Source: an uncultured Amylibacter sp.
Lineage (GTDB): Bacteria; Pseudomonadota; Alphaproteobacteria; Rhodobacterales; Rhodobacteraceae
Assembly (NCBI GenBank): GCA_905181935.1
Contig: CAJIZV010000003.1
Span: 260,001-324,000, forward strand
Direction of reading: 5' to 3'
DNA: 64,000 nucleotides
The notes beneath the pieces were generated by a model. That model was not told the origin of the DNA and ran no database searches. It worked only from the letters and a program-made list of their open reading frames with translations. Of this stretch, positions 45,462 to 55,215 are shown piece after piece. Made by a program: the position numbers and the translations under genes. Position 1 is the stretch's first letter, and each line of letters begins with the position of its first letter.

Positions 45462-46438
45462 TTTGGATGTAACAATCTTGGGTTTGTAACAATACCAATA
45501 ATATCGGCTGTTAGATTAAGTAAAATATATGTTGTCGCAAAAATTAAAACGCAGGCTTGAACGACTGGAATATCCCGTGTGGTTACAGAATCAACCATTA
45601 ACTGTCCTATGCCTGGATAAACAAATACAACCTCCACTACTACAACACCGACCACTAAATAGGCCAAGTTAAATGCGATGACTGTAGCTATTGGAGCCCA
45701 AGCATTTGGTAGGGCATGACGCAAAATAACTTTAGCTTTTGAAATGCCTTTAAGTTGTGACATTTCAATATATGGGCTAGCGAGCAAATTTATTAAAGCG
45801 GCGCGTGTCATTCGCATCATGTGTGCCACAATAACAAGTGTTAATGTAAGTGCTGGCAAGACGCACTTATAAATGCGCTCTCCTAAAGCTGTGTCTACGT
45901 TGACATTTGCTAGCGATGGAAAAATAGGCCAAAGCGAAGAGAAAAACAAAATTAATAAATATGCTAAGAAAAACTCTGGAAATGAAATTGTTGTAAGTGT
46001 CAAAGCGTTAACGGATCGATCATAAATTGAATTGCGGTATAGAGCGGCTGTTATGCCAAGAATTAGTGATAAAGGTATTGAAATTATTGCTGCCATGCCA
46101 GCTAGAAAAAGAGTGTTTCCAAGGCGAGGGGCAACTAAATCGATAACTGCACGTGATCGATCTACTCCTGATGAATTGCGTCCAGAAAAAGATGACCCAA
46201 AATCGCCTTGAAGAACTGCTCCGATCCAATCAAAATAGCGCATATATGCAGGTTGATCTAATCCAAGTTCGCGGCGAAAAGCTGCTACTGTCTCTTCTGT
46301 TGCAGCCTGTCCAAGAATTGCTTGAGTGAAATCGCCTGGTAAAAACTCGATTGAACTAAATATTATAATCGAAACAAAGAAAAGTGTTAAAAGACCAAGT
46401 AATAAGCGCTGTATAATAGTAATTAAAATTGGGTGCAC
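45458..46438 (-). CDS. peptide ABC transporter permease, DppB-like
   Basis: From GTG 46438 this is 326 residues with the DppB layout: first helix LLLGLLTLFFVSIIIFSSIE, a periplasmic loop with FLPGDF and LGLDQP, and the EAA loop QLKGISKAKVILRHALPNAW. A TTG at 46510 would extend it by 24 residues but lacks a ribosome site, whereas GGAG lies about 8 nt before the GTG. The operon is divergent from the binding-protein gene. Confidence 0.9.
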   Translation of the reverse strand: MHPILITIIQRLLLGLLTLFFVSIIIFSSIEFLPGDFTQAILGQAATEETVAAFRRELGLDQPAYMRYFDWIGAVLQGDFGSSFSGRNSSGVDRSRAVIDLVAPRLGNTLFLAGMAAIISIPLSLILGITAALYRNSIYDRSVNALTLTTISFPEFFLAYLLILFFSSLWPIFPSLANVNVDTALGERIYKCVLPALTLTLVIVAHMMRMTRAALINLLASPYIEMSQLKGISKAKVILRHALPNAWAPIATVIAFNLAYLVVGVVVVEVVFVYPGIGQLMVDSVTTRDIPVVQACVLIFATTYILLNLTADIIGIVTNPRLLHPK

Positions 46439-46510
46439 AAAATTACTCCAGTCTTTAAAAATATTTAATGCCTGTGATGGGCTTGTTGTAAAGGTATCAT
46501 TCAATCTCAA

Positions 46511-46742
46511 TATAACATTACAAAGTTAAAAAAGGCTATGGCTGAAAGTGATATCTATAAAGTCTCTTCTAAAAGTTAATTATTTTAATAAAATTCATGT
46601 CTACTAAAATATAATAATACGTATATCATTATTAAATTTTTAAAATTTAGTATTTCATCAATAATTATGCGACAATATATCTAGCGATTGATTCTTAGTG
46701 TTGAAATTAAGAAAAATTAAGCTGTTAACGAAGGAGAAGAAT
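46511..46742. promoter_or_regulatory. divergent control region of the peptide transporter
   Basis: This very AT-rich gap lies between the permease operon (minus) and the binding-protein gene (plus). An inverted repeat AATAAT-9 nt-ATTATT is visible around 46610-46632. No clear promoter hexamers were assigned, and no regulator gene is adjacent. Confidence 0.35.
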
Positions 46743-48344
46743 ATGAAAAAACGTTTTATTTCACTACAATCATTTAAATTATCCACAGGTCAGATTAACA
46801 GACGCCAATTTGTAATGTCTGCAGTTGCAGCGGGTGTTGTCCTGCCAACTGCTCTTATGATGGCTGACAAGGCTGTAGCCGCAACACCTAAAAAAGGTGG
46901 GAACCTGCGCTATGGCACTGGTTTCGGCTCTACCACGGACACATTAGATCCTGGAACTTTTGAAAACTCAATGGCAACTAATATTGGTATGTCGTTTGGT
47001 AACCATCTTACTGAAATTGGTAGTGACGGCCAATTACGTCCTGAGCTAGCTGAAAGCTATGAATCCACTGACGGCAAAACTTGGGTTTTCAACCTGCGCC
47101 AAGGTGTCGAGTTTCATAATGGGAAAACTCTTACTTCAGATGATGTTATAGCGACTTATGAATATCATAGTGGTGAAGACAGTAAATCTGCGGCAAAAGG
47201 CCTACTAAGCCAAGTTGTATCAATGTCTGCTGATGGCCCAAATCGCGTAATTTTTGAACTTAAAGCTCCAAACGCTGGTTTCCCTTATATTGTAAGTGAT
47301 TACCATTTGTTAATTCTGCCATCAGTTGATGGAAAAATTGACCCACAATCAGGTATTGGTACTGGTGGTTATATTATAGAGACTTTTGAACCTGGTGTTC
47401 GTGCTACATTTAACCGTAACCCAAATTACTGGAAAGATGGTGCTGCGCATTTTGATCAAATCGAACTTATCGCTTTATTGGATACAACTGCGCGCCAAAA
47501 TGCAGTAATGACTGGTGATGTTGACGCTATAGATCGTGTTGACCCCAAAACAGTATCGCTTCTAGCTCGGGTTCCAACACTCGAGATTTTAGAAGTTGCA
47601 GGCACATTGCATTATACTATGCCAATGCGTGTGACATCAGAACCATTTGACAATCGGGATCTTCGACTTGCTCTGAAACATTCAATAAAGCGTCAAGAAC
47701 TAGTTGATAAAATTTTACTTGGCCACGGTTCTCTTGGAAACGATCATCCTATTTCTTCAGCTAATCCTTTCCACGCGTCTGAAATGCCTCAGCGTGAATT
47801 TAATCCTGAAAAAGCTATGGAGCATTACGCAGCATCTGGCCACAGTGGTACGATCCAATTATCTGCCTCTGATGCCGCATTTGCTGGCGCTGTTGATGCA
47901 GCTCAATTGATTGCAGCTTCAGCCAAAGAAGTTGGTATTGATATCGAAGTTGTTCGTGAGCCGGCAGATGGCTATTGGTCAAACGTTTGGAATAAAAAAC
48001 CTTGGTGCACATGCTATTGGGGTGGGCGTCCGACTGAAGATTGGATGTATTCATCAGCATATGTTGATGACACTGAATGGAATGATACAGATTGGCGTAC
48101 AACGCCAGATGCAATAAAATTTAATGGTATTGTTAAGGAGGCTCGTGCAGAGTTAGACGTTGATAAACGTCGTTCAATGTATGCTGAAACCCAACAACTT
48201 ATCAGTGATGATGGGGGTGCTATTGTCCCAATGTTTGCAAATCACATTCATGCGGTTTCTAAAAATATTTCGCATAGTGAGGATGTAGCAGGTAACTGGT
48301 CATCGGATGGGGGTAAATTTGGAGAGCGCTGGTGGACAGCATAA
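46743..48344 (+). CDS. peptide ABC transporter substrate-binding protein, Tat-type signal
   Basis: This SBP_bac_5 protein is 533 residues from ATG 46743, preceded by AAGGAGAAG. The N-terminus has a twin-arginine-like signal (INRRQFVMSAVAAG, cleavage near AVAATP). The family block WVFNLRQGVEFHNGKTLTSDDV is intact. An in-frame GTG at 46698 is rejected because it would bury the ribosome site. It delivers peptides or similar solutes to the divergent permease operon. Confidence 0.92.
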   Translation: MKKRFISLQSFKLSTGQINRRQFVMSAVAAGVVLPTALMMADKAVAATPKKGGNLRYGTGFGSTTDTLDPGTFENSMATNIGMSFGNHLTEIGSDGQLRPELAESYESTDGKTWVFNLRQGVEFHNGKTLTSDDVIATYEYHSGEDSKSAAKGLLSQVVSMSADGPNRVIFELKAPNAGFPYIVSDYHLLILPSVDGKIDPQSGIGTGGYIIETFEPGVRATFNRNPNYWKDGAAHFDQIELIALLDTTARQNAVMTGDVDAIDRVDPKTVSLLARVPTLEILEVAGTLHYTMPMRVTSEPFDNRDLRLALKHSIKRQELVDKILLGHGSLGNDHPISSANPFHASEMPQREFNPEKAMEHYAASGHSGTIQLSASDAAFAGAVDAAQLIAASAKEVGIDIEVVREPADGYWSNVWNKKPWCTCYWGGRPTEDWMYSSAYVDDTEWNDTDWRTTPDAIKFNGIVKEARAELDVDKRRSMYAETQQLISDDGGAIVPMFANHIHAVSKNISHSEDVAGNWSSDGGKFGERWWTA

Positions 48345-48370
48345 TTCAATATTAATATTGTAATAATTGA

Positions 48371-48398
48371 GGCAGCTATGAAAGTAGCTGCCTTTTTT
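48371..48398 (+). terminator. Rho-independent terminator after binding-protein gene
   Basis: GGCAGCTA (48371-48378) pairs perfectly with TAGCTGCC (48385-48392), followed by TTTTTT. It isolates the abundant binding-protein mRNA from the hydrolase gene. Confidence 0.92.
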
Positions 48399-48502
48399 AT
48401 ATTCATGAGAAAAAAAGTGTTAATATGTTCGAACTTTAATGAAGATGATGCATCATAGATCTTTAATTTTACAAATCCTAATTCAATTAAAAAGTACTTT
48501 TG

Positions 48503-50506
48503 ATGAAAACAGTTATAGAATTTCCTCACCAAGTTATTGAGTACCCTGATATGCCAATTATAATGTCTGATGGGTGCCGCTTATCTGCTAGGGTTTGGAT
48601 GCCTGAAGGGGTGGAAAAAAATCCTGCTCCTGTAATTTTAGAACATCTGCCATATCGAAAGCGGGACGGTACAATTGTGCGTGATCAATATACTCACCCC
48701 TGGTTTGCAGGGCATGGCTATATTTGTATTCGGACTGACATGCGTGGAAATGGTGACAGTGATGGATTGATGTTTGATGAATATACAGACCAAGAGTTAC
48801 AGGATGCCGTGGAAGTAATTGAATGGGCTTCGAAGCAATCTTGGTGTAATGGTAACGTCGGAATGATGGGCATTTCTTGGGGTGGGTTTAACGGGCTTCA
48901 AGTTGCAGCTTTGGCGCCTAAATCCTTAAAAGCTGTAATTACTCTGTGCTCGAGCGTTGACCGATATGCAGATGATATTCATTATAAAGGTGGATGTTTG
49001 CTGGGAGAAAATTTTGGATGGGCAGCTAATATGTTAGCATATTCATCGCGCCCGCCTGATCCAAAAATAGTTGGCGACCGCTGGAAAAAAATGTGGTTGG
49101 CTCGCCTTGAGAATTTAGAATTAATGACCTCAAAATGGTTATACCACCAACATCGAGATGATTATTGGAAGCACGGTTCAATTTGTGAAGATTATTCAAC
49201 CATAAAAGCTGCTGTCTTGTCGCTTGGTGGTTGGCACGATGGTTACCGAAATACTATTAGTCATTTAGTTGAAAATTTATCGGCGCCAGTAAAGGGTATT
49301 GTGGGGCCGTGGATTCACAAATACCCACATTATGCGGGGCCTTCACCGGCAATTGGGTTTTTACAAGAAGCAAAACGATGGTGGGATCAGTGGCTAATGG
49401 AAGTAAATACAGGTGTAGAAAACGATCCTGATTACAGAGTCTATTTAATGGATAGTATTGGACCAAAACGTTGGCTTGATGCGCGTCCTGGCCGTTGGAT
49501 AAAAGAGCAGAGCTGGCCCTCTAAAAATATTAAATTCAAGAAGCTATTTTTAGGAAAAAATAGAAATTTAAACAGTTTTAAGACTATATTTTCAGTACTT
49601 ATTTCATCACCTCAGGATTGCGGTTCAGCTGCGGGCGAATACTTCCCTTTTGCTTTCAGTAATGAACTTCCTGATGATCAAAGATGTGATGATGCAGTTT
49701 CAGTATGTTTTGATAGTGACTCATTATCTGCTCCAATAGATATTGTTGGGGCAACAAATGTTAATTTAAGCCTATCATTAGATAAACCCCAAGGAATAAT
49801 AGTTGTACGTTTATGCGATTTGAGGCCAGACGGTTCGTCTAGTTTGATTACTTATGGCTGCCTAAACTTAACTCACCGTGATAGCTTTGAAAAACCGAGT
49901 AGTACTCCTTTAAATTCAGTCTTTGAAATTGAATTAAAACTTGATCATGCTGCATATCGTATTCCAATAAATCATAAACTTCGCATTGCAATATCTACTA
50001 GTTATTGGCCAACACTTTGGCCATCGCAGGAGCAAACGAAAATTAAGCTTTCTGCTGGGCGTATAGAGCTGCCAGTGAGGCCTTTGGCTAGTGAGGATGA
50101 AATTACATTTGAAACTGCTGAAGGTGCTCCAGCATGGGTAAAAAACGAACTACGATCTGCAAATTATGAGCGCACCAGTCATTCAGATCCTGAAACTGGT
50201 TTGTCTCATATTAAGATCTTTTGTGACAACGGTGAAAATGAAGACAGTGATCATGGATTGATTTCTGGTAGCTGGATGGAAGAAAACTGGAGCATTCATC
50301 CAAAAGATTCTACATCAGCGAGTGTTTCTTCAGAGTGGGAACATACTGGTGGAAGAGTGGGTGAAATGTGGCGTACGCATGTTATTTCAAAAATGACTTC
50401 AGACAAAGTAAATTTCTTTGTGACAGCAGTTGTCAGTGCTTATGAAAATGAAAAATTGATATTTAGGCAGGAATATAAAAATGAAATCTTACGTAATTTG
50501 GTTTGA
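48503..50506 (+). CDS. CocE/NonD family hydrolase
   Basis: The 667 residues form an alpha/beta-hydrolase with the S15/CocE layout. The nucleophile motif is GMMGISWGGFNG (around 122-133). The following helical cap and a C-terminal jelly-roll (PepX_C-like, about 350-545) are present, then a tail of about 110 residues. No signal peptide is seen, so it is probably cytoplasmic. CocE relatives split esters, amides or acyl-dipeptide bonds. Lying directly behind a peptide binding-protein gene, it may process the imported compound. The ATG 48503 is preferred to an adjacent TTG. Confidence 0.88.
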   Translation: MKTVIEFPHQVIEYPDMPIIMSDGCRLSARVWMPEGVEKNPAPVILEHLPYRKRDGTIVRDQYTHPWFAGHGYICIRTDMRGNGDSDGLMFDEYTDQELQDAVEVIEWASKQSWCNGNVGMMGISWGGFNGLQVAALAPKSLKAVITLCSSVDRYADDIHYKGGCLLGENFGWAANMLAYSSRPPDPKIVGDRWKKMWLARLENLELMTSKWLYHQHRDDYWKHGSICEDYSTIKAAVLSLGGWHDGYRNTISHLVENLSAPVKGIVGPWIHKYPHYAGPSPAIGFLQEAKRWWDQWLMEVNTGVENDPDYRVYLMDSIGPKRWLDARPGRWIKEQSWPSKNIKFKKLFLGKNRNLNSFKTIFSVLISSPQDCGSAAGEYFPFAFSNELPDDQRCDDAVSVCFDSDSLSAPIDIVGATNVNLSLSLDKPQGIIVVRLCDLRPDGSSSLITYGCLNLTHRDSFEKPSSTPLNSVFEIELKLDHAAYRIPINHKLRIAISTSYWPTLWPSQEQTKIKLSAGRIELPVRPLASEDEITFETAEGAPAWVKNELRSANYERTSHSDPETGLSHIKIFCDNGENEDSDHGLISGSWMEENWSIHPKDSTSASVSSEWEHTGGRVGEMWRTHVISKMTSDKVNFFVTAVVSAYENEKLIFRQEYKNEILRNLV

Positions 50507-50657
50507 GTTAATCTGAAATAGAAAAGTAAATTTTAAGGAGTTTCCTAGAAATAAATTTTTTTTCACAAAAGATTTAATAGTTTGAGACTTTATTTACCAA
50601 TCATAAAATTTATATCTTATTTAAATACAAATTGAATTAAACAAAAATTATATTGAT

Positions 50658-51926
50658 TTAGGCAGAGATAAATAACTGTAAGTCAGCTACATTAGTTCCT
50701 GTAGCACCTGTTTTCAATAAATTATCGACTAGTTCAAGTGCATGATAGCTATCATTAGACTCAAGGTAATCATTAATATTTTTACCTTTTTGTATAATTC
50801 TTTTTATAGTAGTATTATCTACTAACCCACCAGCCGCATCGGTAGGGCCATCACGCCCATCTGTCCCGCCACTGAGGAAGCACCAAGGTGTTATTATATT
50901 TAAAAGTTCTAGTTCGCATGCTACACGAAGTGCTAACTCCTGATTGCGGCCACCTTTACCACTGCCTGTAATTTTAACTGTAGTTTCGCCGCCAATTGCA
51001 ATAGAGAATGGGCCTTTTCCAATTTGTTTGGCAATTAATGTTACAATTTTTCTGGCAGCATCTTGAACATCGCCAATTAAAGGATCCAAGACTAAAGTTG
51101 CATTAATTTTTTTGGCCATAGCTCTGACACTGTTAGCATTGCCTGCAATTAAACTTGTGTGTTCTTTACTGAATAATTTGTTTGGTGGCAGTGAATAATC
51201 ATAATAATTTTGAACATTAATTGGTAGTAGTGAAAAAATATTTTTATTTTTTAACAATTTTCTTGCATCAGATAAATTTCCCAAAGGCCCAACACTTGGG
51301 CCACTCCCAACCACACGCAAATCATCTCCAAGTACATCGGATAAAATATATGAGTGTACTGTTGCTGGTGTTGCAATCTCTAAAATACCTCCACCTTTAA
51401 GTAATGATAAAGATTGTCGAACTAAATTTGTTTCATAAATATCAAATCCACTTGATATTAAAACTTTGTTTACTATCACTTTATCTTCTAAAGAAATTCC
51501 ATCTACTGGTGCAGGAATTAAAGCTGAGCTACCACCACTAACCAGCATCACAACGATGTCATTTGGGGTGGTCTTTGTTAGACAGTTAATTATTTTTTTT
51601 GATGCATTAAATCCATTTATACACGGAATTGGATGCGATGCTCCAATAACTTCACAGCCCTCTACAGGAACTATATTTTCAAAATTTGTCACAGCAATAG
51701 CGTACGTTTTTTCAGATTTAGGTATAGCTTCCAGAGCGCACTCTGCCATTTTACAAGCAGCTTTTCCTATGGAAATAATTATATATGAACCATTATTTTT
51801 TATGAGCGGAATAGGTGTTTTCTCTAAAGCTATTTTTAATGCTTTTTTTGGGTCAGCAGCAGATATGCCAGCTTGGAACGCTGTGATAGCATTAGTACGC
51901 AAATTGGTGATAGTTTGGTTGTTCAT
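50658..51926 (-). CDS. gckA: glycerate 2-kinase (MOFRL family)
   Basis: The 422 residues have an N-terminal DUF4147 domain (MLVSGGSSALIPAPVDGISLEDK) and a C-terminal MOFRL domain (IAIGGETTVKITGSGKGGRNQELALRVA; FLSGGTDGRDGPTDAAGG). This type phosphorylates D-glycerate to 2-phosphoglycerate, the last step of glyoxylate/serine carbon recovery. It is divergent from a 2-hydroxyacid dehydrogenase that could supply glycerate. Confidence 0.93.
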   Translation of the reverse strand: MNNQTITNLRTNAITAFQAGISAADPKKALKIALEKTPIPLIKNNGSYIIISIGKAACKMAECALEAIPKSEKTYAIAVTNFENIVPVEGCEVIGASHPIPCINGFNASKKIINCLTKTTPNDIVVMLVSGGSSALIPAPVDGISLEDKVIVNKVLISSGFDIYETNLVRQSLSLLKGGGILEIATPATVHSYILSDVLGDDLRVVGSGPSVGPLGNLSDARKLLKNKNIFSLLPINVQNYYDYSLPPNKLFSKEHTSLIAGNANSVRAMAKKINATLVLDPLIGDVQDAARKIVTLIAKQIGKGPFSIAIGGETTVKITGSGKGGRNQELALRVACELELLNIITPWCFLSGGTDGRDGPTDAAGGLVDNTTIKRIIQKGKNINDYLESNDSYHALELVDNLLKTGATGTNVADLQLFISA

Positions 51927-52032
51927 AAAAAGTTTTCACATAGTTTAATTATCAATAACAAAAATTTATGCTTGCGAATAGGTTGTAAAAGCTTTTCGAT
52001 ATAAAAAAATTAAATGCTATAGGATTGCAAAA

Positions 52033-53004
52033 ATGAAAAAACCTAAGGTTCTGGTTACTAGGCGTTGGCCTACAGTAGTGGAAGAAAAGTTAGAAAACTT
52101 ATATGATGTAACTCTAAATATATCAGATATGCCAATGGATATTAATGACTTTCGTGAGGCTATTAGACAGTTTGATGCTATTTTGCCAACAGTCACTGAT
52201 CTAATTCCAGAAGAGGTTTTTGAAGTTAAAAATTGCCGCACGCGTGTGCTAGCTAATTTTGGTGCTGGGTATTCTCATATTAATACTGTTGCTGCAAAGT
52301 CATCTAATGTTATAGTTACAAACACACCTGATGTTTTGTCAGATTGTACTGCTGACATTACCCTTACGCTCATGTTGATGGCCGCACGACGGGCAGGTGA
52401 AGGAGAGCGTGAGTTGCGCACAGGTGAATGGTCTGGGTGGAGGCCAACTCATTTAGTAGGAACGAAAGTAACTGGGAAAACTCTTGGTATTATTGGTTTT
52501 GGTAGAATAGGTCAGGAGGTAGCCAAGCGAGCCCACTATGGGTTTGGTATGAAAATTATAGTGCAGAATAGATCTCAAATTAAAGATGAGATACTTTTAC
52601 AAACTAATGCAAGTCAAGTTGACAACTTAAACGATCTTTTACCTGCCGTAGACTTTTTATCTTTGCATTGTCCTGGTGGTAACGAAAATCGTCATCTAAT
52701 TAGTTCATATGAGCTCTCTAAAATGAAAAATGATGCAGTTTTGATCAACACGGCTCGTGGTGAAATTGTAGATGATGAGGCTTTAATAAATGCTTTGAAA
52801 AGTAATATCATTGGTGGGGCAGGTTTAGATGTTTTTGAAGGTGAGCCAAACCTGAATCTAAACTATTTAGATTGTAAAAATGTGGTGTTATTGCCCCACC
52901 TTGGCAGTGCTACTAAGGAAACACGTGAAGCGATGGGTTTTCGTGTTATGGATAATTTAGAAGATTTCTTTGGAAACAAAGCCCCCAGGGATCAAGTTTT
53001 TTGA
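52033..53004 (+). CDS. D-2-hydroxyacid dehydrogenase (glyoxylate/hydroxypyruvate reductase-like)
   Basis: The 323 residues have an NAD(P) fold GFGRIGQEVAKRA around 154-166, the conserved SLHCPGG, and the catalytic Arg of NTARGEIVDDEAL. A Glu in FEGEP and the His of LLPHLGSAT complete the set. The family includes glyoxylate/hydroxypyruvate reductase and glycerate dehydrogenase. Divergence from glycerate 2-kinase supports reduction of hydroxypyruvate or glyoxylate; exact substrate is inference. Confidence 0.9.
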   Translation: MKKPKVLVTRRWPTVVEEKLENLYDVTLNISDMPMDINDFREAIRQFDAILPTVTDLIPEEVFEVKNCRTRVLANFGAGYSHINTVAAKSSNVIVTNTPDVLSDCTADITLTLMLMAARRAGEGERELRTGEWSGWRPTHLVGTKVTGKTLGIIGFGRIGQEVAKRAHYGFGMKIIVQNRSQIKDEILLQTNASQVDNLNDLLPAVDFLSLHCPGGNENRHLISSYELSKMKNDAVLINTARGEIVDDEALINALKSNIIGGAGLDVFEGEPNLNLNYLDCKNVVLLPHLGSATKETREAMGFRVMDNLEDFFGNKAPRDQVF

Positions 53005-53084
53005 ATATAATTAAGTAAAATTTACTTTTGTAAATTAAGTATTTATCAAAAATAAAAAATATTTTAAAAATTGGTGATAATCAC

Positions 53085-53159
53085 TGGCAGTCCCTAGGGG
53101 AATTGAACCCCTCTTTCCAGGTTGAAAACCTGGCGTCCTAACCGATAGACGAAGGGACC
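53085..53159 (-). tRNA. tRNA-Glu (anticodon TTC)
   Basis: The reverse strand gives a 75-nt cloverleaf. The acceptor is GGTCCCT/AGGGACT, the anticodon stem CCAGG/CCTGG encloses TTTTCAA with anticodon TTC, and the T-arm is GGGG-TTCAATT-CCCC. The 3' GCCA is encoded. It is a standard bacterial Glu tRNA. Confidence 0.95.
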
Positions 53160-53176
53160 GCACTGTGATGTGGCGT

Positions 53177-53205
53177 TATTTAGGCGAAGGGCGCGGGTCT
53201 TGCAA
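53177..53205 (-). promoter_or_regulatory. promoter of tRNA-Glu
   Basis: On the minus strand a -35 TTGCAA (53205-53200), 17-nt GC-rich spacer and -10 TAAATA (53182-53177) sit 17 nt before the tRNA. The GC-rich stretch after it resembles a stringent discriminator region only in part. Confidence 0.5.
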
Positions 53206-53321
53206 GACGTATTTTAAAAAAAGTACAAAATTTTTATAGGTTAAAAAGTAGTTAAACTGGTTTATAATAAATTTTATTTATTGAATTCAATTTAAACATA
53301 AAATTAACTAGAATAGGAACT

Positions 53322-55070
53322 TTAGCATACAAGTGCTGCATCTTCTAAAGTTAGCTTTGGACGCATTCGGCCATTCCAAGTATCAATTTCTAATCTACCT
53401 GCAATATGAAAAATTTGACCTTTGTGGTTTTCTAACTCTGCTCCCAAGTTGGTTTTAAAAGCACCAAAAGCAATTGCGTCGATACGTGATCCAGAATCGT
53501 CTACAAGAGTTAAACGTAAGTGGGTCTCTCCCGCTTTTTTTGCAAAGGCTATTCGCATAAATGGAAGTACAAACCGTGGGCCTGGAGCACCTGCTCCAAA
53601 AGGGCCTACGGTTTCTAATTGTTCAAGTAGTTCAACAGTTATTGCAGATGGGTTAAGGGCACCATCTAACCTTAAATCACGTGCAAGAACTTTATCTGCA
53701 CCTTGTTTTTTTAGCAGTTCTGTTAAGCGGCTCATAGCCTGCTCTAATTTTTCACGCTTTACTGAAAGGCCCGCTGCCATTTTGTGGCCACCTCCTTTGA
53801 TGAGTAGCTCTTCCTTTACTAAAGTTGCTATAGATGAGCCTAAATCGATTCCACTGATGGATCTTCCAGATCCTTTACCTTCATCGCCGTCTAGGCCTAT
53901 TACTACAACGGGGCGATTAGTGGTTTCTTTCAATCGGGATGCTACAATGCCTACGACACCGGGATGCCAACCTTCACCAGCAGCCCAAACTAAGGCACCA
54001 TTTATTTCTCGCTGTTCTGCTTGCTCCATTGCCTGCAATTGAACTGTTGCTTCAACTGCACGTCGTTCGTCATTAAGTTGGTTAAGTTTTTCAGCAATTG
54101 AACTTGCTTCATGTGGGTCTCTACATGTTAGAAGTCTAATGCCTAAATCTGCTTTGCCTATTCTCCCACCAGCGTTAATACGCGGCCCCAATAGGTATCC
54201 GAGATGATATGTTGAAGGCGCTGTATTTAATTTTGCAGCATCTGATAATGCCATTAAACCAACGCGTTCTCGCTTAGCCATAATTTTTAAACCTTGGCGA
54301 ACTAATGCACGATTAAAGCCAATTAATGGAGCTACATCGGCAACTGTCCCCAAAGCTACTAAATCTAACATTGCTAATAGATCTGGTGTTTGCATGCTTT
54401 CGGCTCTGCGCAAACTGTTTATTGCTGCTAAAGTTAAAAATACTACACCTGCAGCACATAGATAATTTAAGTCACCTGCCTCATCTTGCCTATTAGGGTT
54501 TACGATTGCTAAAGCCGATGGCAATGTCTCACCCCCGAGATGATGGTCAAGAATGATAACGTCTGTACCTGCAACAGCATTAATCGGACCGTGTGACAAA
54601 GTTCCACAATCAACACAAATAATCAGCTCATGGCTCTTTGCTAAGGTTTGCATGGCTTCATCATTTGGCCCATAACCCTCATCAATTCGATCAGGGACAT
54701 ACAAAGTTGGCGTATTTCCTAATTGTGTTAGCCAGTCATGCAATAACGCTCCAGATGTAGCTCCATCGACATCGTAATCTGCAAAAATAGCTATACGCTG
54801 AGATTTATTCACTGCATAATTTATTCGATTAGCAGCTTTTTCCATATCCTTTAAATTCATGGGATTTGGCATTAAATCGCGTAAAGACGGTTGTGTGAAT
54901 AGTATTGATTGCTGTGCGCCTATTCCCAAACGAGCTAATACATTTGACATAGCGGGTGGAAATTCAGTTTCCTGAGTGATCATTTGTGATTGGCGATCCA
55001 AGTTTGCATCTGGTCCTATCCAGCGGCGACCGGATATCGAACTTTCTACACCTAAAAAAACTTGTGACAT
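53322..55070 (-). CDS. recJ: single-stranded-DNA-specific exonuclease RecJ
   Basis: The 582 residues show the DHH phosphoesterase motifs: FADYDVDGATSG, CVDCGT, ILDHHLGGE, and GGRIGKADLG, plus the DHHA1 block GGGHKMAAGLS. An OB-fold C-terminus binds ssDNA. It degrades 5' ends in recombination and mismatch repair. It lies upstream of nothing in the same operon; hom is 145 bp away on the same strand. Confidence 0.96.
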   Translation of the reverse strand: MSQVFLGVESSISGRRWIGPDANLDRQSQMITQETEFPPAMSNVLARLGIGAQQSILFTQPSLRDLMPNPMNLKDMEKAANRINYAVNKSQRIAIFADYDVDGATSGALLHDWLTQLGNTPTLYVPDRIDEGYGPNDEAMQTLAKSHELIICVDCGTLSHGPINAVAGTDVIILDHHLGGETLPSALAIVNPNRQDEAGDLNYLCAAGVVFLTLAAINSLRRAESMQTPDLLAMLDLVALGTVADVAPLIGFNRALVRQGLKIMAKRERVGLMALSDAAKLNTAPSTYHLGYLLGPRINAGGRIGKADLGIRLLTCRDPHEASSIAEKLNQLNDERRAVEATVQLQAMEQAEQREINGALVWAAGEGWHPGVVGIVASRLKETTNRPVVVIGLDGDEGKGSGRSISGIDLGSSIATLVKEELLIKGGGHKMAAGLSVKREKLEQAMSRLTELLKKQGADKVLARDLRLDGALNPSAITVELLEQLETVGPFGAGAPGPRFVLPFMRIAFAKKAGETHLRLTLVDDSGSRIDAIAFGAFKTNLGAELENHKGQIFHIAGRLEIDTWNGRMRPKLTLEDAALVC

Positions 55071-55215
55071 ACGTTACCTATAAGTGCTTTATATATTATA
55101 AAATTTTATTCTGTAATCTTATTTTTACGTAGTAATAAAATTTTGATGTTTGATGGAATATGATCATGGGTAATGTTCGAAACTAAATTAATACGATTAA
55201 AGCATGCTAAAATGT

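Larger units (their letters stand above)
53005..53321. other. 317-bp gap holding tRNA-Glu and its promoter
   Basis: Apart from the tRNA, its promoter and a possible weak terminator (a GTGA-TTA-TCAC hairpin with a T-rich tail, minus strand, about 53064-53083), the stretch is AT-rich with no open frame of note. Confidence 0.6.

Noticed and set aside
46439..46510. TTG-initiated 24-residue N-terminal extension of the DppB-like permease
   Set aside because: No ribosome site before the TTG; GTG 46438 has GGAG at suitable distance and places the first membrane helix normally.
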